Of a stretch of DNA of 64,000 nt, positions 8,311-17,371 are shown piece by piece (position 1 is the first letter of the stretch; each line of letters begins with the position of its first letter). The stretch comes from DASQPA01 sp963757335 (GTDB lineage Bacteria > Acidobacteriota > Thermoanaerobaculia > Multivoradales > UBA5704). A program made the translations under genes and the position numbers. A model generated the notes under the pieces. That model searched no databases. It was not told the DNA's origin and saw nothing but the letters and a program-made list of their open reading frames with translations. The stretch lies in contig CAVWRJ010000013.1 in assembly GCA_963757335.1 (NCBI GenBank), positions 496,001 through 560,000 of the forward strand, in the 5' to 3' direction.

Positions 8311-8516
8311 TGCTTTGAGACCAGGAAGCGCCCGCGCGAGCGCCTCACCCAGGGCAGGCGCCTGTAGCCCCTCAGGGCCGTATGACTTCAACATGGGCAA
8401 GAGTCGGGCCGGGCGGCACTACCCGCCGATCGAGCGTCCAACGCGGCGCTGGTCGCCGCTCAAGTCGAGCCAATCCCCCGCCGTGGGAGCCCCTCCACAG
8501 GCGATGAGAGGGAGTC

Positions 8517-11327
8517 ATGGCAGCGGCGCTTTGTGGTAGCCTCCGGCCTCTCGCCAACCTCGTAGTCGAGACGGACTCCCGTGAGACGGACTCCCCCTGG
8601 GAAGCCAGCGCCAGTGAGCATGAAACCATGACCCCCGTCCTCGGCGGCCGGCGCGAGCTGCGGGCGAGCCTGCTCATCGGGCTCTGCTGTCTGCTGGTCT
8701 ACAACGCCAACGGGCGGGCGATCAGCCCCGGCGACGCCTTTCCGGCGCGCTACCTGCCGTTCGCGATCTGGCGGTACCACAGCCTCCTTCTCGATCCCAT
8801 CGCGACGCTCGCCGCCCAGGGGCGAGCCGATCGGGCGTACTGGATGGTGCGGGTGCCCGGCGGCCACATCATCTCGCTGTACCCCGTGGTGCTGCCGGTG
8901 CTCGTCGCGCCGCTCTACCTCCCCGCGATCGGTTACCTGCAGCTGCGGGGTTGGACGGATGGGCGGCTGGACCACCTAGCGAGGGTCATGGAGAAGCTCT
9001 CCGCCTCGCTCGTGGCGGCGCTTTCCGCGTCGCTCCTCTACCTGCTGCTGCGGCGCCGGGCGGAGGCGCCGATCGCACTGCTCCTCACCCTGGCTTATGC
9101 CTTCGGCACCACCACCTGGGTGATCGGCAGCCAGGCTCTGTGGCAGCACGGGATGGCGGAGTTGCTGGTGATCGGCGCCCTGCTGCTCCTCACCGCGCCG
9201 TGCACCGCGCCGCGGGCTCTGGCGGCGGGGTTGCTGTGCGGGCTCATCGCCTGCAACCGCCCGCCGGATGCTGTTCTCGCGGCGGCGCTGGGCGCTTACG
9301 GACTCTTCTGGGCCGGCCGCCGGGCGGCGCTGCTCGCCGCGGCGGCGGTGCTGCCGGCGGCCCTGGTGCTGCTCTACAACCTCGGCGTGGCCGACCACTT
9401 CGCCGGCGGTTACGGGCGGCTTGGCAGGGCCAGCTTCTTCCAGCACGACCTGCTTTCCGGCCTCGGCGGATTGCTGTTCAGCCCGACGCGGGGGCTGTTC
9501 GTCTTCTCACCCTTCCTGCTCTTCCTCGTCCTTTCCTTCCGGCACCTGCCGAGCGACCGTGGCGACCGTGGCGAGCGCGGTCTCAGCCTGGCGATCAGCG
9601 CCGGCGTCGCCCTCCAGCTCCTGCTCTACGCCTTGACCGACTGGCGGGCCGGCATCTCCTGGGGGCCGCGCTTCCTGACCGACCTCCTGCCGCTCCTCCT
9701 GTGGATGCTGGTGCCGGTGGTCGCCGCACTGCGCGGCTTCGGCCGGGTGTGCTTCCTGCTTGCGGTCGGCGCGGCGGTCGCCATCCAAGCCATCGGCGCC
9801 TTCTGGTACACCGGCGCGACCGACAGCGCGATTTTCGCCGTGGCCAGCGGGCCCCACCAGATGCGGGCCGCGTGGGACTGGCGAAACGCACCGTTCGTCG
9901 CTTCCTTGAAGCATGGCCTCGCGCCGGCGGAGCTCTCGACCGAGATGCGCGGCAATATCGACGCCATCGACGCGATCGACGCGATTGACGCCAGCGGCGC
10001 CGGCAGGCGCGCGACCTCCGCCGTCAACGCCGGCCAGGAGGTCGTCGCTGCCGGCTGGGCGCTGGCCGGCCACGCCACGCCCTGGCAGGTGGCCGTCGTC
10101 GTCGACGGCCGGCAGATCGTCACCTCCCGCACCTTCTTCGACCGGCCCGATGTCCGCGGTACGCTCCACGAGGCGAGCCCCGCCGGCTGGCGCATCCCGC
10201 TCGGCACGGCCGGCCTCGCTCCCGGCGAGCACTATCTGGCCGCCCACGCCTGGGCCTCCGAGAACGGCGAGGGGTATTACCTGGCGGATCGCAAGCTGAC
10301 CGTGCGGCCGGCACCGGCGACAGGAGGAGCGGAGCGGGCCGCCGACGAGGACTGGAACGACGGCATCAAGACGGCAGCGGCGCGGCTTCGGGCGCACCAG
10401 CAGGGGCCGGGGTACTGGCTCACTGCCTACACGAGAGCGGCGCGCTTTGCGGAGCCGCACCAGGAGATGAACACCTTCCTCACCGCCTTGCTGCTCGACC
10501 TGCTCGATCCGCTGGCAGCCACCGGCGGTCTCGGCGACAGCTTGGAGCGCGCCCGCCAGCACCTCACCGGCCAGATCGAGGCCAGCGGGCTGGTGCGCTA
10601 CCACGGCCTCCCAGACGCTCCCGGCATCGGCACCCTGGGGTGCGCGATCACCCCGGATGCCGACGACACGGCGCTCGCCTGGCGGCTCGCTCCCGGCCAC
10701 GACCGCCGTCGGCGGTTGCCGGCCGCCCTGGCGGTCCTCGACCGATATCGCACCCGCGAGGGCCTCTACCGCACCTGGCTGGCGCCACGGGAGGCCTACC
10801 AGTGCATCGACCCGGGGAGCGATCCGGACCCTGCCGACATCGGCATCCAGATGCACGTGCTGCTGCTGCTGGCCAAGGTGGAGCCGCCGGCCGGCCGGGC
10901 GCTCTGCGCAGCTCTCCGCCCAGTGGTCGACGAGGATCGGGTCTGGGTCTACTATCGTAGGGCGCCGCTGGTCCCGCTCCTGCGCCTAAGCGACCTCGAG
11001 CGCGCCGGCTGCGCGCTCAAGCTGCCCGAGTCGCGGCTGCGGACGCCGGTGCCAGGCCAGGAGATCTGGGTGTCCCTCGTCCGGCTCCTGGGGCGTGCGC
11101 GGACCCCCGGAGGCCCACCGCCCGACGCGGCAGAGCTCCAGGCGGTGCTGCGGCAGCTCGCCCGAGAGGACTTTGCCCTTCTGCGAAAGAATCCACCGCT
11201 CCTCTACCACAACGATCTCACCGCGACGACCCCGAGATACTACTGGTCGGAGGACGTCGGCTACGCGCTCTGGCTAAGGCTCGCTTACGAACATGCGCAC
11301 CTCCGGCACCCCCATCCGAACGGCTAA
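8517..11327 (+). CDS. Multi-pass membrane protein (GT-C-like) fused to a terpene-cyclase-like alpha-barrel domain
   Basis: 936 residues. The start at 8517 follows GAGAGGGAG closely; an alternative ATG at 8628 would shorten the N-terminus by 37 residues and is nearer the first membrane span. Residues ~45-460 hold about ten hydrophobic spans with short loops (YNANGRAISPGD, SPTRGLFVFSPF), like GT-C glycosyltransferase-type membrane proteins. Residues ~480-490 are a four-copy Ile-Asp-Ala repeat from a 9-bp DNA repeat. The C-terminal ~300 residues are soluble and helical and contain DADDTA near residue 714, which fits the DxDDTA proton-donor motif of class II terpene/squalene cyclases. The stop lies inside the next gene, a UbiA prenyltransferase (35-base overlap). 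Biochemical role unknown; the cyclase link rests on one motif. Confidence 0.6.
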   Translation: MAAALCGSLRPLANLVVETDSRETDSPWEASASEHETMTPVLGGRRELRASLLIGLCCLLVYNANGRAISPGDAFPARYLPFAIWRYHSLLLDPIATLAAQGRADRAYWMVRVPGGHIISLYPVVLPVLVAPLYLPAIGYLQLRGWTDGRLDHLARVMEKLSASLVAALSASLLYLLLRRRAEAPIALLLTLAYAFGTTTWVIGSQALWQHGMAELLVIGALLLLTAPCTAPRALAAGLLCGLIACNRPPDAVLAAALGAYGLFWAGRRAALLAAAAVLPAALVLLYNLGVADHFAGGYGRLGRASFFQHDLLSGLGGLLFSPTRGLFVFSPFLLFLVLSFRHLPSDRGDRGERGLSLAISAGVALQLLLYALTDWRAGISWGPRFLTDLLPLLLWMLVPVVAALRGFGRVCFLLAVGAAVAIQAIGAFWYTGATDSAIFAVASGPHQMRAAWDWRNAPFVASLKHGLAPAELSTEMRGNIDAIDAIDAIDASGAGRRATSAVNAGQEVVAAGWALAGHATPWQVAVVVDGRQIVTSRTFFDRPDVRGTLHEASPAGWRIPLGTAGLAPGEHYLAAHAWASENGEGYYLADRKLTVRPAPATGGAERAADEDWNDGIKTAAARLRAHQQGPGYWLTAYTRAARFAEPHQEMNTFLTALLLDLLDPLAATGGLGDSLERARQHLTGQIEASGLVRYHGLPDAPGIGTLGCAITPDADDTALAWRLAPGHDRRRRLPAALAVLDRYRTREGLYRTWLAPREAYQCIDPGSDPDPADIGIQMHVLLLLAKVEPPAGRALCAALRPVVDEDRVWVYYRRAPLVPLLRLSDLERAGCALKLPESRLRTPVPGQEIWVSLVRLLGRARTPGGPPPDAAELQAVLRQLAREDFALLRKNPPLLYHNDLTATTPRYYWSEDVGYALWLRLAYEHAHLRHPHPNG

Positions 11328-12333
11328 AGCTTCCGCGGTGCGGCGCAAGCCGCCAGCGCCGGCGGCGCCACCGGCAAGGCCGGCGAAGCCGGCGCCCGTC
11401 CCCCGGCAGGCGGCGCCCCGATGGGCGCCCGCGGTGCCGGCTGCCACCTCGACCCGAGGCCGCCATGGCGCGCCCCTTCGCCGCTACCTGTCCTGCCTGC
11501 GCCTGCCAGAGATCCTCGTTCTCCAGGGCTCACCCCTGCTCGGCGCCGCCTTCGCGATCCGCCACCCGGCGGCGGCGAACCTGGGGCCGCTCGCGATCCT
11601 CACCGTCGCCAATGTCTTCCTGATGGCGCACATCTTCATGCTCAACGACTGGTCCGGCCTGACCACCGACCTCGCCGACCCCAACAAGGCCGCCAGCGTC
11701 TTCACGGCCAGAGGCGTGGACCGCAAGGAGATCGGCGGTCTGGCGGCCGGCCTGCTGGCCTTCAGTCTCCTCCTCTTCAGCCGCCTCGGCCCCAGCACTC
11801 TCTGGCTGGCACTGGCCATCGCTACTTTGAGCGCCCTCTACTCCCTACCCCACTTTAATTGGAAGGGCAGACCGCTCCTCAACTCGGCGGCCCACCTGGC
11901 CGGCGGCGCCCTCCACTTCCTCCTCGGCTACTCCCTGGGGAGCGCCATCGACCGTCGCGGGTTCGCCATTGCCACCTTCTTCGCCCTGACCTTCGCCGCC
12001 GGCCACCTGACCCAGGAGGTCCGCGACCACCAGGGCGACGTCCTCAACGCCATCCGGACGAACGCGGTGATCTTCGGCCCCCGCCGCACCTTCGCCGCCA
12101 GCCTGGCCCTCTTCACCCTGGCCCATGCCCTCCTTTGCCTCCTGGCCCTCCAGGGCATCCTCCCCCGTCCCCTGGCAGCCCTCATCGTCCTCTACCCCGT
12201 TCACCTACGCTGGTCGTGGAGGACTCTGGCCGAGGGCCTCACCTACGCGAGCATCCGCCGCCTGCAAGCCCGTTACCGCGTGCTGTACGCCATCATCGGA
12301 CTGGCAATGGTGGCAGCCCTATGGCTTGACTGA
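11293..12333 (+). CDS. UbiA-family membrane prenyltransferase
   Basis: 346 residues. The N-terminal ~50 residues are a Pro/Ala/Arg-rich extension of low complexity; the conserved part starts near LRRYLSCLRLPE. UbiA enzymes attach prenyl chains to acceptors and have two Asp-rich sites: here NDWSGLTTDLADPNK near residue 117 (a variant of NDxxD...D) and RDHQGDVLNAIRTNAV near residue 245. About eight membrane spans. It overlaps the upstream membrane/cyclase-like gene by 35 bases, so the two are probably co-translated and may act on the same lipid. It converges with the ECF sigma gene, the two 3' ends overlapping by 15 bases. Acceptor not predictable. Confidence 0.8.
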   Translation: MRTSGTPIRTAKASAVRRKPPAPAAPPARPAKPAPVPRQAAPRWAPAVPAATSTRGRHGAPLRRYLSCLRLPEILVLQGSPLLGAAFAIRHPAAANLGPLAILTVANVFLMAHIFMLNDWSGLTTDLADPNKAASVFTARGVDRKEIGGLAAGLLAFSLLLFSRLGPSTLWLALAIATLSALYSLPHFNWKGRPLLNSAAHLAGGALHFLLGYSLGSAIDRRGFAIATFFALTFAAGHLTQEVRDHQGDVLNAIRTNAVIFGPRRTFAASLALFTLAHALLCLLALQGILPRPLAALIVLYPVHLRWSWRTLAEGLTYASIRRLQARYRVLYAIIGLAMVAALWLD

Positions 12334-13605
12334 AAGGGCGCGTTCGAGGAGCAGCTCGCGCTCCCTCGCGTTTCGCGTCATCTCCGCCGCCCGCTCGAAC
12401 TCCCCGCGTGCCTCGTCATAACGTCCAAGCTTGGCGAGGAAATCGCCGCGCACGCTCGGCAGGAGGTGGTAGCCCTGGAGCGCGGGCTCGGCGGTCAGCG
12501 CATCGACCCGCTCCAGCCCCGCCGCCGGCCCGAACGCCATGGCGACGGCGACCGCGCGGTTGAGCTCGACGACGGGGGAGGGGGTGAGCTGGGCGAGCAC
12601 GGCGTAGAGCGCCGCGATGCGCTGCCAGTCGGTCTCCTCCGGGGTCCGCGCCCGAGCGTGACAGGCGGCGATCGCGGCCTGGAGCGCGTACGGGCCCTCT
12701 GCGCCGCCGAGGGCCTCGGCACGCTTGAGCGCGGCGAGTCCCCGGCGGATGAGGAGATGGTCCCAACGACCACGGTTCTGATCGAGGAGGAGGATGGGCT
12801 CTCCCGACGGACCGACCCGCGCCCGGGAGCGCGACGCCTGGATCTCCATGAGGGCGACGAGGCCGTGGACCTCCGGCTCCTTGGGCGCGAGCCCGGCGAG
12901 GATACGGCCGAGACGGAGCGCCTCCTCGCAGAGGCCGGGCCGCATCCAGTCGTCCCCCGCGGTCGCCGAGTAGCCTTCGTTGAAGATAAGATAGATGACT
13001 TCGAGCACCGAGGAGAGCCGGGCGGCGAGCTCGGCGCCGCGGGGGACCTCGAAGGGGACCCGCGCCTCGGCCAGGGTCCGCTTGGCCCGGACGATGCGCT
13101 GGGCGACGGTCGGCTCCGGGACTAAGAAGGCACGCGCGATCTCCTCGGTCGTCAGCCCCCCGAGGAGACGGAGGGTGAGGGCCACCCGCGCCTCGGCGGA
13201 GAGCACCGGGTGACAGGCCGTGAAGACGAGGCGGAGGAGGTCGTCGCCGATGTCGTCGTCTAGAGCGGTCTCTACATCCGCCACGGCCCTCTCCTGCTGG
13301 ACCGTGAGCTCGCGGCCGAGCTCCTCGTGCTTGCGCTCCACGAGTTCCCGGCGGCGCAGCCGGTCGATGGCGCGATGCTTCGCGGTCGCCATGAGCCAGG
13401 CGCCCGGATTGTCCGGGACGCCCGACTCCGGCCACCGTTCGAGGGCGACGACTAAAGCGTCCTGTGCCAGCTCCTCGGCGAGACCGACGTCGCGCACGAT
13501 CCGCGCGAGGCCGGCGATGAGCCTCGCCGACTCGATCCGCCAGACCGCATCGATTGCGCGATGGGCGGGATGGGCGGGATAGGTTTCGGTGGCCGTCACG
13601 GCCAC
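12319..13605 (-). CDS. ECF sigma factor with C-terminal TPR-like domain (ECF42/SigJ-like group)
   Basis: 428 residues, GTG start. Residues ~10-80 are sigma region 2 (GLAEELAQDALVVALERWP, WLMATAKHRAIDRLRR) and ~125-180 sigma region 4 (LTLRLLGGLTTEEIARAFLV, VAQRIVRAKRTL). The remaining ~220 residues are a helical extension with IFNEGYSAT, WDHLLIRRGL and LNRAVAVAM, typical of the ECF42 type. Such sigma factors are characteristically linked to DGPF (YCII-like) proteins, as here: the DGPF gene lies 53 bases upstream and a VOC protein before that, all on the minus strand. No anti-sigma factor is present, as expected for this group, where the C-terminal domain is thought to be needed for activity. 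Confidence 0.9.
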   Translation of the reverse strand: MAVTATETYPAHPAHRAIDAVWRIESARLIAGLARIVRDVGLAEELAQDALVVALERWPESGVPDNPGAWLMATAKHRAIDRLRRRELVERKHEELGRELTVQQERAVADVETALDDDIGDDLLRLVFTACHPVLSAEARVALTLRLLGGLTTEEIARAFLVPEPTVAQRIVRAKRTLAEARVPFEVPRGAELAARLSSVLEVIYLIFNEGYSATAGDDWMRPGLCEEALRLGRILAGLAPKEPEVHGLVALMEIQASRSRARVGPSGEPILLLDQNRGRWDHLLIRRGLAALKRAEALGGAEGPYALQAAIAACHARARTPEETDWQRIAALYAVLAQLTPSPVVELNRAVAVAMAFGPAAGLERVDALTAEPALQGYHLLPSVRGDFLAKLGRYDEARGEFERAAEMTRNARERELLLERALSVKP

Positions 13606-13658
13606 CGATCAGACCATCTTAAATAAAGCGGTGCAAGTCTCGCGGCGCTCCCCGCCGG

Positions 13659-14084
13659 CTACGGCTTGGCGGCGATCTGCGCGCGCAGGCGCTCCTCCTG
13701 CTCCCGGAGCTCGGGAGTGAACTCTGGCCCGAAGTCCTCCGCCTCGAACACCTGGCGGATCTCGATCTCGGACTCGCCGTTAAACGGGTTGGGACAGCGC
13801 TTGACCCATTCGATCGCCTCCTCCTTCGACTTCACCTGCCACAGCCAGAAGCCGGCGATCAGCTCCTTGGTCTCGGCGAACGGTCCGTCGATGACGGTCC
13901 GCTTCGTGCCGGAGAACTGGACGCGCGCCCCCTTCGAGCTCGATTGGAGCCCCTCGGCCGCCAGCATGACGCCGGCCTTCACCAGCTCCTCGTTGAACTG
14001 CCCCATCTCGGCGAGCAGCTTCTCGTCCGGAAGAAGTCCCGCCTCCGAGTCCTTGGTGGCTTTGACAATGACCATGAATCGCAT
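13659..14084 (-). CDS. YCII/DGPF-domain protein
   Basis: 141 residues from ATG 14084, which has AAGGAG 8 bases upstream; the longer open frame upstream is Arg/Pro-rich and not typical. The product starts MRFMVIVKATKDSEAG, the standard beginning of DGPF proteins, and carries the name motif in VIDGPFAETKELIAGFWLW near residue 70. A small dimeric ferredoxin-like fold is expected; enzymatic role unproven. Its partnership with the downstream ECF42-type sigma factor is a recurrent one and suggests one regulatory or stress cassette. Confidence 0.9.
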   Translation of the reverse strand: MRFMVIVKATKDSEAGLLPDEKLLAEMGQFNEELVKAGVMLAAEGLQSSSKGARVQFSGTKRTVIDGPFAETKELIAGFWLWQVKSKEEAIEWVKRCPNPFNGESEIEIRQVFEAEDFGPEFTPELREQEERLRAQIAAKP

Positions 14085-14241
14085 CGTAGTTTCTCCTTCG
14101 GGTTGCAAGGTTGGGAGCCGGGCTGCCGGGCGGTTCCGGCCGGGTGTCCTCGCCCTGGCTCTACTAGGACGTCGAACGAGGCGACTCGAAATCGACACGC
14201 CGACCGAAATTGGGCGATAACCGCGGGAGAGGGCACCCGCC

Positions 14242-14655
14242 TCAAGGCGCCACGAGGACCATCCAGCCCACGCCGAAGCGGTCGGCGACCATGCCGAAGT
14301 GCGGGGAAAAGAAGGTCTTGCTCAAGGGCATCTGCACTTGCCCACCGTCGGCCAGGGCGGCGAACAGCCGCTCGGCCTCGGCACCGTTCGCCGCCGAGAG
14401 CGACAGCGAAAAGCCCTGGAAGCTTGGTGCTCCCCCGCACATCCCGTCCGAGGCGAACACCGTCGAATCGCCGATGCGGAAGCTGGCATGCAGCACCTTG
14501 TCGTCGGAACCGGGCGGGATCATGCCCGGGGGGGAAGGCTCGGGGCTCTCCTTGTAGCGCAGGAGCGCCGTCACCTCGGCGCCGAGCGCGCTGCGGTAGA
14601 ACTCGATCGCCTCCTCACAGCGGCCTTCGAAGAACAGGTAGGGCTGGACTTGCAT
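14242..14655 (-). CDS. VOC-superfamily (PhnB-like) protein
   Basis: 137 residues, ATG 14655 with AAAAGGAG upstream. It begins MQVQPYLFFEGRCEEAIEFY, characteristic of PhnB-like/glyoxalase-fold proteins, and ends with FGMVADRFGVGWMV. The vicinal-oxygen-chelate fold is clear; metal ligands and substrate are not established. First gene of a minus-strand group VOC, DGPF, ECF sigma, with a 157-base gap to the DGPF gene. Upstream 14656-14928 (273 bases) holds only leader sequence for this gene and for the divergent secreted-protein gene. Confidence 0.88.
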   Translation of the reverse strand: MQVQPYLFFEGRCEEAIEFYRSALGAEVTALLRYKESPEPSPPGMIPPGSDDKVLHASFRIGDSTVFASDGMCGGAPSFQGFSLSLSAANGAEAERLFAALADGGQVQMPLSKTFFSPHFGMVADRFGVGWMVLVAP

Positions 14656-14928
14656 GGGGTCTCCTTTTCAAGGTTGGGGGTGGGACGATCGACCGGCGTG
14701 AGGCTCCGGTGCAGGAGGCCGGTCGCGTTTCGATCTCCCAGCATACGGATCTCCTTTGTCGGTACTGGGTCATTTCGACCGAGGTCCTTGCCATCGGCAA
14801 GCGAACCAGAATCGCGCGCCGGGGGCGGGACTGTCAAGCGGGACGGATACCGGCCTTCTGAGCCGGCGCTTGGGGCAGTAGGGCCCGAAGCTTGCAGGGT
14901 GCCTCCTTACAACAGAGGAGGAACTCCC

Positions 14929-15843
14929 ATGACCGCGTCTCGACCCGGCTTCAGAATCTTCTCCCTCGCCGCGTTCTCCCTGCTCTTCGCCGTGGCGCCG
15001 CTCCTGGCGGCGACCTCGACGGTCGTCTCCTGCCCCTACTCGACGGGTGGCGACGACATCCTGCGCGGTTTCTACCTGCAGGGCTATGCGGGTTCGAATC
15101 TGCGGACCGTCACCCTCGCCTACACCGCCAACGTCGCCGGAACGTACACGATCTCGCTCACCGCCCACCGAGGGGCTTTCGACGGCCTGGTCGTCGGCTC
15201 GCAGAGCGTGGCCGTCACCCTGAACCCCGGCCTGTTCACGGCGGTGACCTTCGACTTCGGCGGCGTCAAGGTGCCGACGGGCGCGACTCTCGCCTTCACC
15301 CAGACGGCCTCAGGCGGCCAGGTCTTCTACAACGTGGGGCCCTGTCAACCCGGCTCCTGCTCGGCCTGCCCCGGGGTGGTCGAGACCAACGATACGACAC
15401 CGCCCCTCTCGACCGCGATCCGACAGAGCGTCGGCATCACCGTCACCCAGGACACCGCGGCCGGCGTCTGTACCCCCAGCGACACCGTCCTCTGTATCGA
15501 CAACAACCCCGGCGACCGCCGGTTCATGATCACCGCCACCTACTCGACGAGCCAGGGTGGCGGGCTGTCGGGCAACGGACACGCGATCGCGCTCTCGTCG
15601 CTGGGCGTCAACCAGGGCGGGCTGTTCTGGTTCTTCGCGCGGACCAACCCGGAGATGCTCGTCAAGGTGCTCAACGCCTGCGGCACCAACAGCCGGTTCT
15701 GGGTGTTCTTCTCCGCCGGCACCAACGTGGGCTTCAGCGTGACCGTGCGCGACACCGTCACCGGCAGCCAGAAAACCTATATCAACCCGGATCTCAATCC
15801 CGCGCCGCCGCTCCAGGACACCAACGCCTTTACCTGCCCCTAG
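14929..15843 (+). CDS. Secreted protein of unknown function
   Basis: 304 residues. ATG 14929 is chosen for the GAGGAGG site 7 bases upstream and a clean signal peptide (residues 1-28, ending LLAATS). Residues ~35-125 look like a beta-sandwich (VTLAYTANVAGTYTISLTAH). A central Cys-rich part (CQPGSCSACPG, CTPSDTVLC) follows, and then a ~90-residue C-terminal module with GLFWFFARTNPEMLVKVLNAC and NSRFWVFFSAGT. I recall that last module from other acidobacterial secreted proteins but cannot name a family. The S8 peptidase gene converges on it 11 bases away. Confidence 0.7.
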   Translation: MTASRPGFRIFSLAAFSLLFAVAPLLAATSTVVSCPYSTGGDDILRGFYLQGYAGSNLRTVTLAYTANVAGTYTISLTAHRGAFDGLVVGSQSVAVTLNPGLFTAVTFDFGGVKVPTGATLAFTQTASGGQVFYNVGPCQPGSCSACPGVVETNDTTPPLSTAIRQSVGITVTQDTAAGVCTPSDTVLCIDNNPGDRRFMITATYSTSQGGGLSGNGHAIALSSLGVNQGGLFWFFARTNPEMLVKVLNACGTNSRFWVFFSAGTNVGFSVTVRDTVTGSQKTYINPDLNPAPPLQDTNAFTCP

Positions 15844-15854
15844 CTGCGGGCAGC

Positions 15855-17288
15855 TCAGCCGAGAGTCCGCACGAACCGGTCGAACACCGTCTTCCTCTGC
15901 GTCTCGACGCAGAGGAAGACGGGGGCCTGCCTCCACCCCACGATGTTCGACACCGCGCTCCCGGCGGCCCCGAGCGTCACGGTCGCGAAGGGGAGCCCCT
16001 GGCAATGGCCGTCCCGGCTCGGGCCGCGGAAGAGGTGGACCTGCGGGAAGGGGGTTGGCGTGGCGTTGATCGAGACTTCGATCTGGGTGGTGAAGCGGTG
16101 CTCGGCAGGGAACCAGCGGGAGATGAAGCGGGTCACCTCCTCGTGAACCGGCCCGTCGTAGAGGAGCCGGTTGGGCGAGCCCGCTCCGAGGTCGCCGACG
16201 AGGGCGCCCGCGGTCGCATTGATCAGGAGCAGCTGGCGGATCTGGGCGGGCGGCAGATCCGGGAGCTGCTCTAAAAGAAGGGCGAGGGTTCCGGTCACGA
16301 AGGGCGCCGAGATCGAGCTGCCGGAGTTGACGGTGGGCTGCTCGCCGCCCTGGGTCGTCACGTCCTTCCCGGGCGCGAAGAGGTCGACGCAGCGGCCGAA
16401 ACCGGAACGTGGCGGGCGTTGATCGAGGATGTCGCTGATCCCCACGGTGATCGTCTCGGGCGAGCTGGCGGGGGTGGACTGGCAGGCGTCGGCGCCATTG
16501 TTGCCGGCGGCGTCGACCAGGAGGACCCCCAAGGCGTCGAGCTGCTGGAAGAGCGCCTCCTCGGCGGCGTTCGGGCCGAACCCGATATAGCTCATGTTGA
16601 CGACCGCCGGGACCGTGGGATTCGCCTGGCGCCAGGTGACGATGTCGTCCAGGGCGGCGAGCTCGGCGAAGCCGTAGATGTTGCCGGCGCAGTCGGCGAT
16701 CCGCATCAGGAAGAGCGAGGCCTCCGGAGCGACGCCGTAGACCTTGCCAGCGGCAGCACTGGAGACGATCGTGGCGTGGGTATGGTCCGTCCCGCAGGTG
16801 TTGAAGACTCCCAGGCCGTCCGAGAGGTAGTCGGTGCCGCCGACGATCCGCGCCCCGAATTCGTCCAGGTTGGGGAAGATGCTGGTGTCGAGGACGAAGA
16901 TCCGCACTCCGCGCCCGGTGTAGGGGCGGACGGCGTTGCCGTCCAGGGGGAGGGTCCGCTGGTTGACGCGGTCGAGCGGCCAGGGGGCGCCGTCCGCCGT
17001 CAGGTGGAGGGTCGGCAGAAGCTGGACGTCGTAGCCCTGGAAGGCCAGGAGCCGAGCGGTCTCGGCGGGCATCTCGGCCACCACGGTCCCGGGGAGGTTC
17101 CGAAGCTCGCGCCGGGGGACGAGGCCGAGGGGGCGGAAGAAGGTGACCAGGCGTGTCATCCCCGCGGAGTCCCGGGCCACGGTGTTGGTCCCCGCCCGCA
17201 CCACGTACTCTCCCGCGCGAGCGGCCGGGGAAAGGGCCAGGGTCCAGACCAGCGCGAGCAGGAACGGGAAGGGGGGGAAACGTCTCAT
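15855..17288 (-). CDS. Secreted subtilisin-like (S8) serine peptidase
   Basis: 477 residues from ATG 17288, which has AGGAGGT 6 bases upstream and starts a signal peptide (FLLALVWTLALSPAARA). The frame is open a further 136 codons upstream, but only through repeat array B, giving meaningless QGADDSR heptads. Catalytic triad by motif: Asp in IFVLDTSIF (~residue 143), His in CGTDHTHATIV (a variant of HGTHVAG), and Ser in GSSISAPFV (variant of GTSMAAP). An inhibitor-I9-like propeptide precedes (~30-110). About 100 C-terminal residues beyond the catalytic domain contain INATPTPFPQVHLFRGP, possibly a small beta domain. Extracellular protease; promoter presumably between array B and the start. Confidence 0.9.
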   Translation of the reverse strand: MRRFPPFPFLLALVWTLALSPAARAGEYVVRAGTNTVARDSAGMTRLVTFFRPLGLVPRRELRNLPGTVVAEMPAETARLLAFQGYDVQLLPTLHLTADGAPWPLDRVNQRTLPLDGNAVRPYTGRGVRIFVLDTSIFPNLDEFGARIVGGTDYLSDGLGVFNTCGTDHTHATIVSSAAAGKVYGVAPEASLFLMRIADCAGNIYGFAELAALDDIVTWRQANPTVPAVVNMSYIGFGPNAAEEALFQQLDALGVLLVDAAGNNGADACQSTPASSPETITVGISDILDQRPPRSGFGRCVDLFAPGKDVTTQGGEQPTVNSGSSISAPFVTGTLALLLEQLPDLPPAQIRQLLLINATAGALVGDLGAGSPNRLLYDGPVHEEVTRFISRWFPAEHRFTTQIEVSINATPTPFPQVHLFRGPSRDGHCQGLPFATVTLGAAGSAVSNIVGWRQAPVFLCVETQRKTVFDRFVRTLG

Positions 17289-17371
17289 CGATCGACCTCC
17301 TGGTACAGCCCGACATCCTCTAAGTGGGTGCCTCGGGGGGGGCGGGAGGAGGACACTCTCATCGTCGCGAC

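Noticed and set aside
14760..14772. A sixth copy of the structured repeat (GGTACTGGGTCA arm)
   Set aside because: Only one arm-like stretch is present; neither the core nor the pairing arm follows, so it is probably coincidence.
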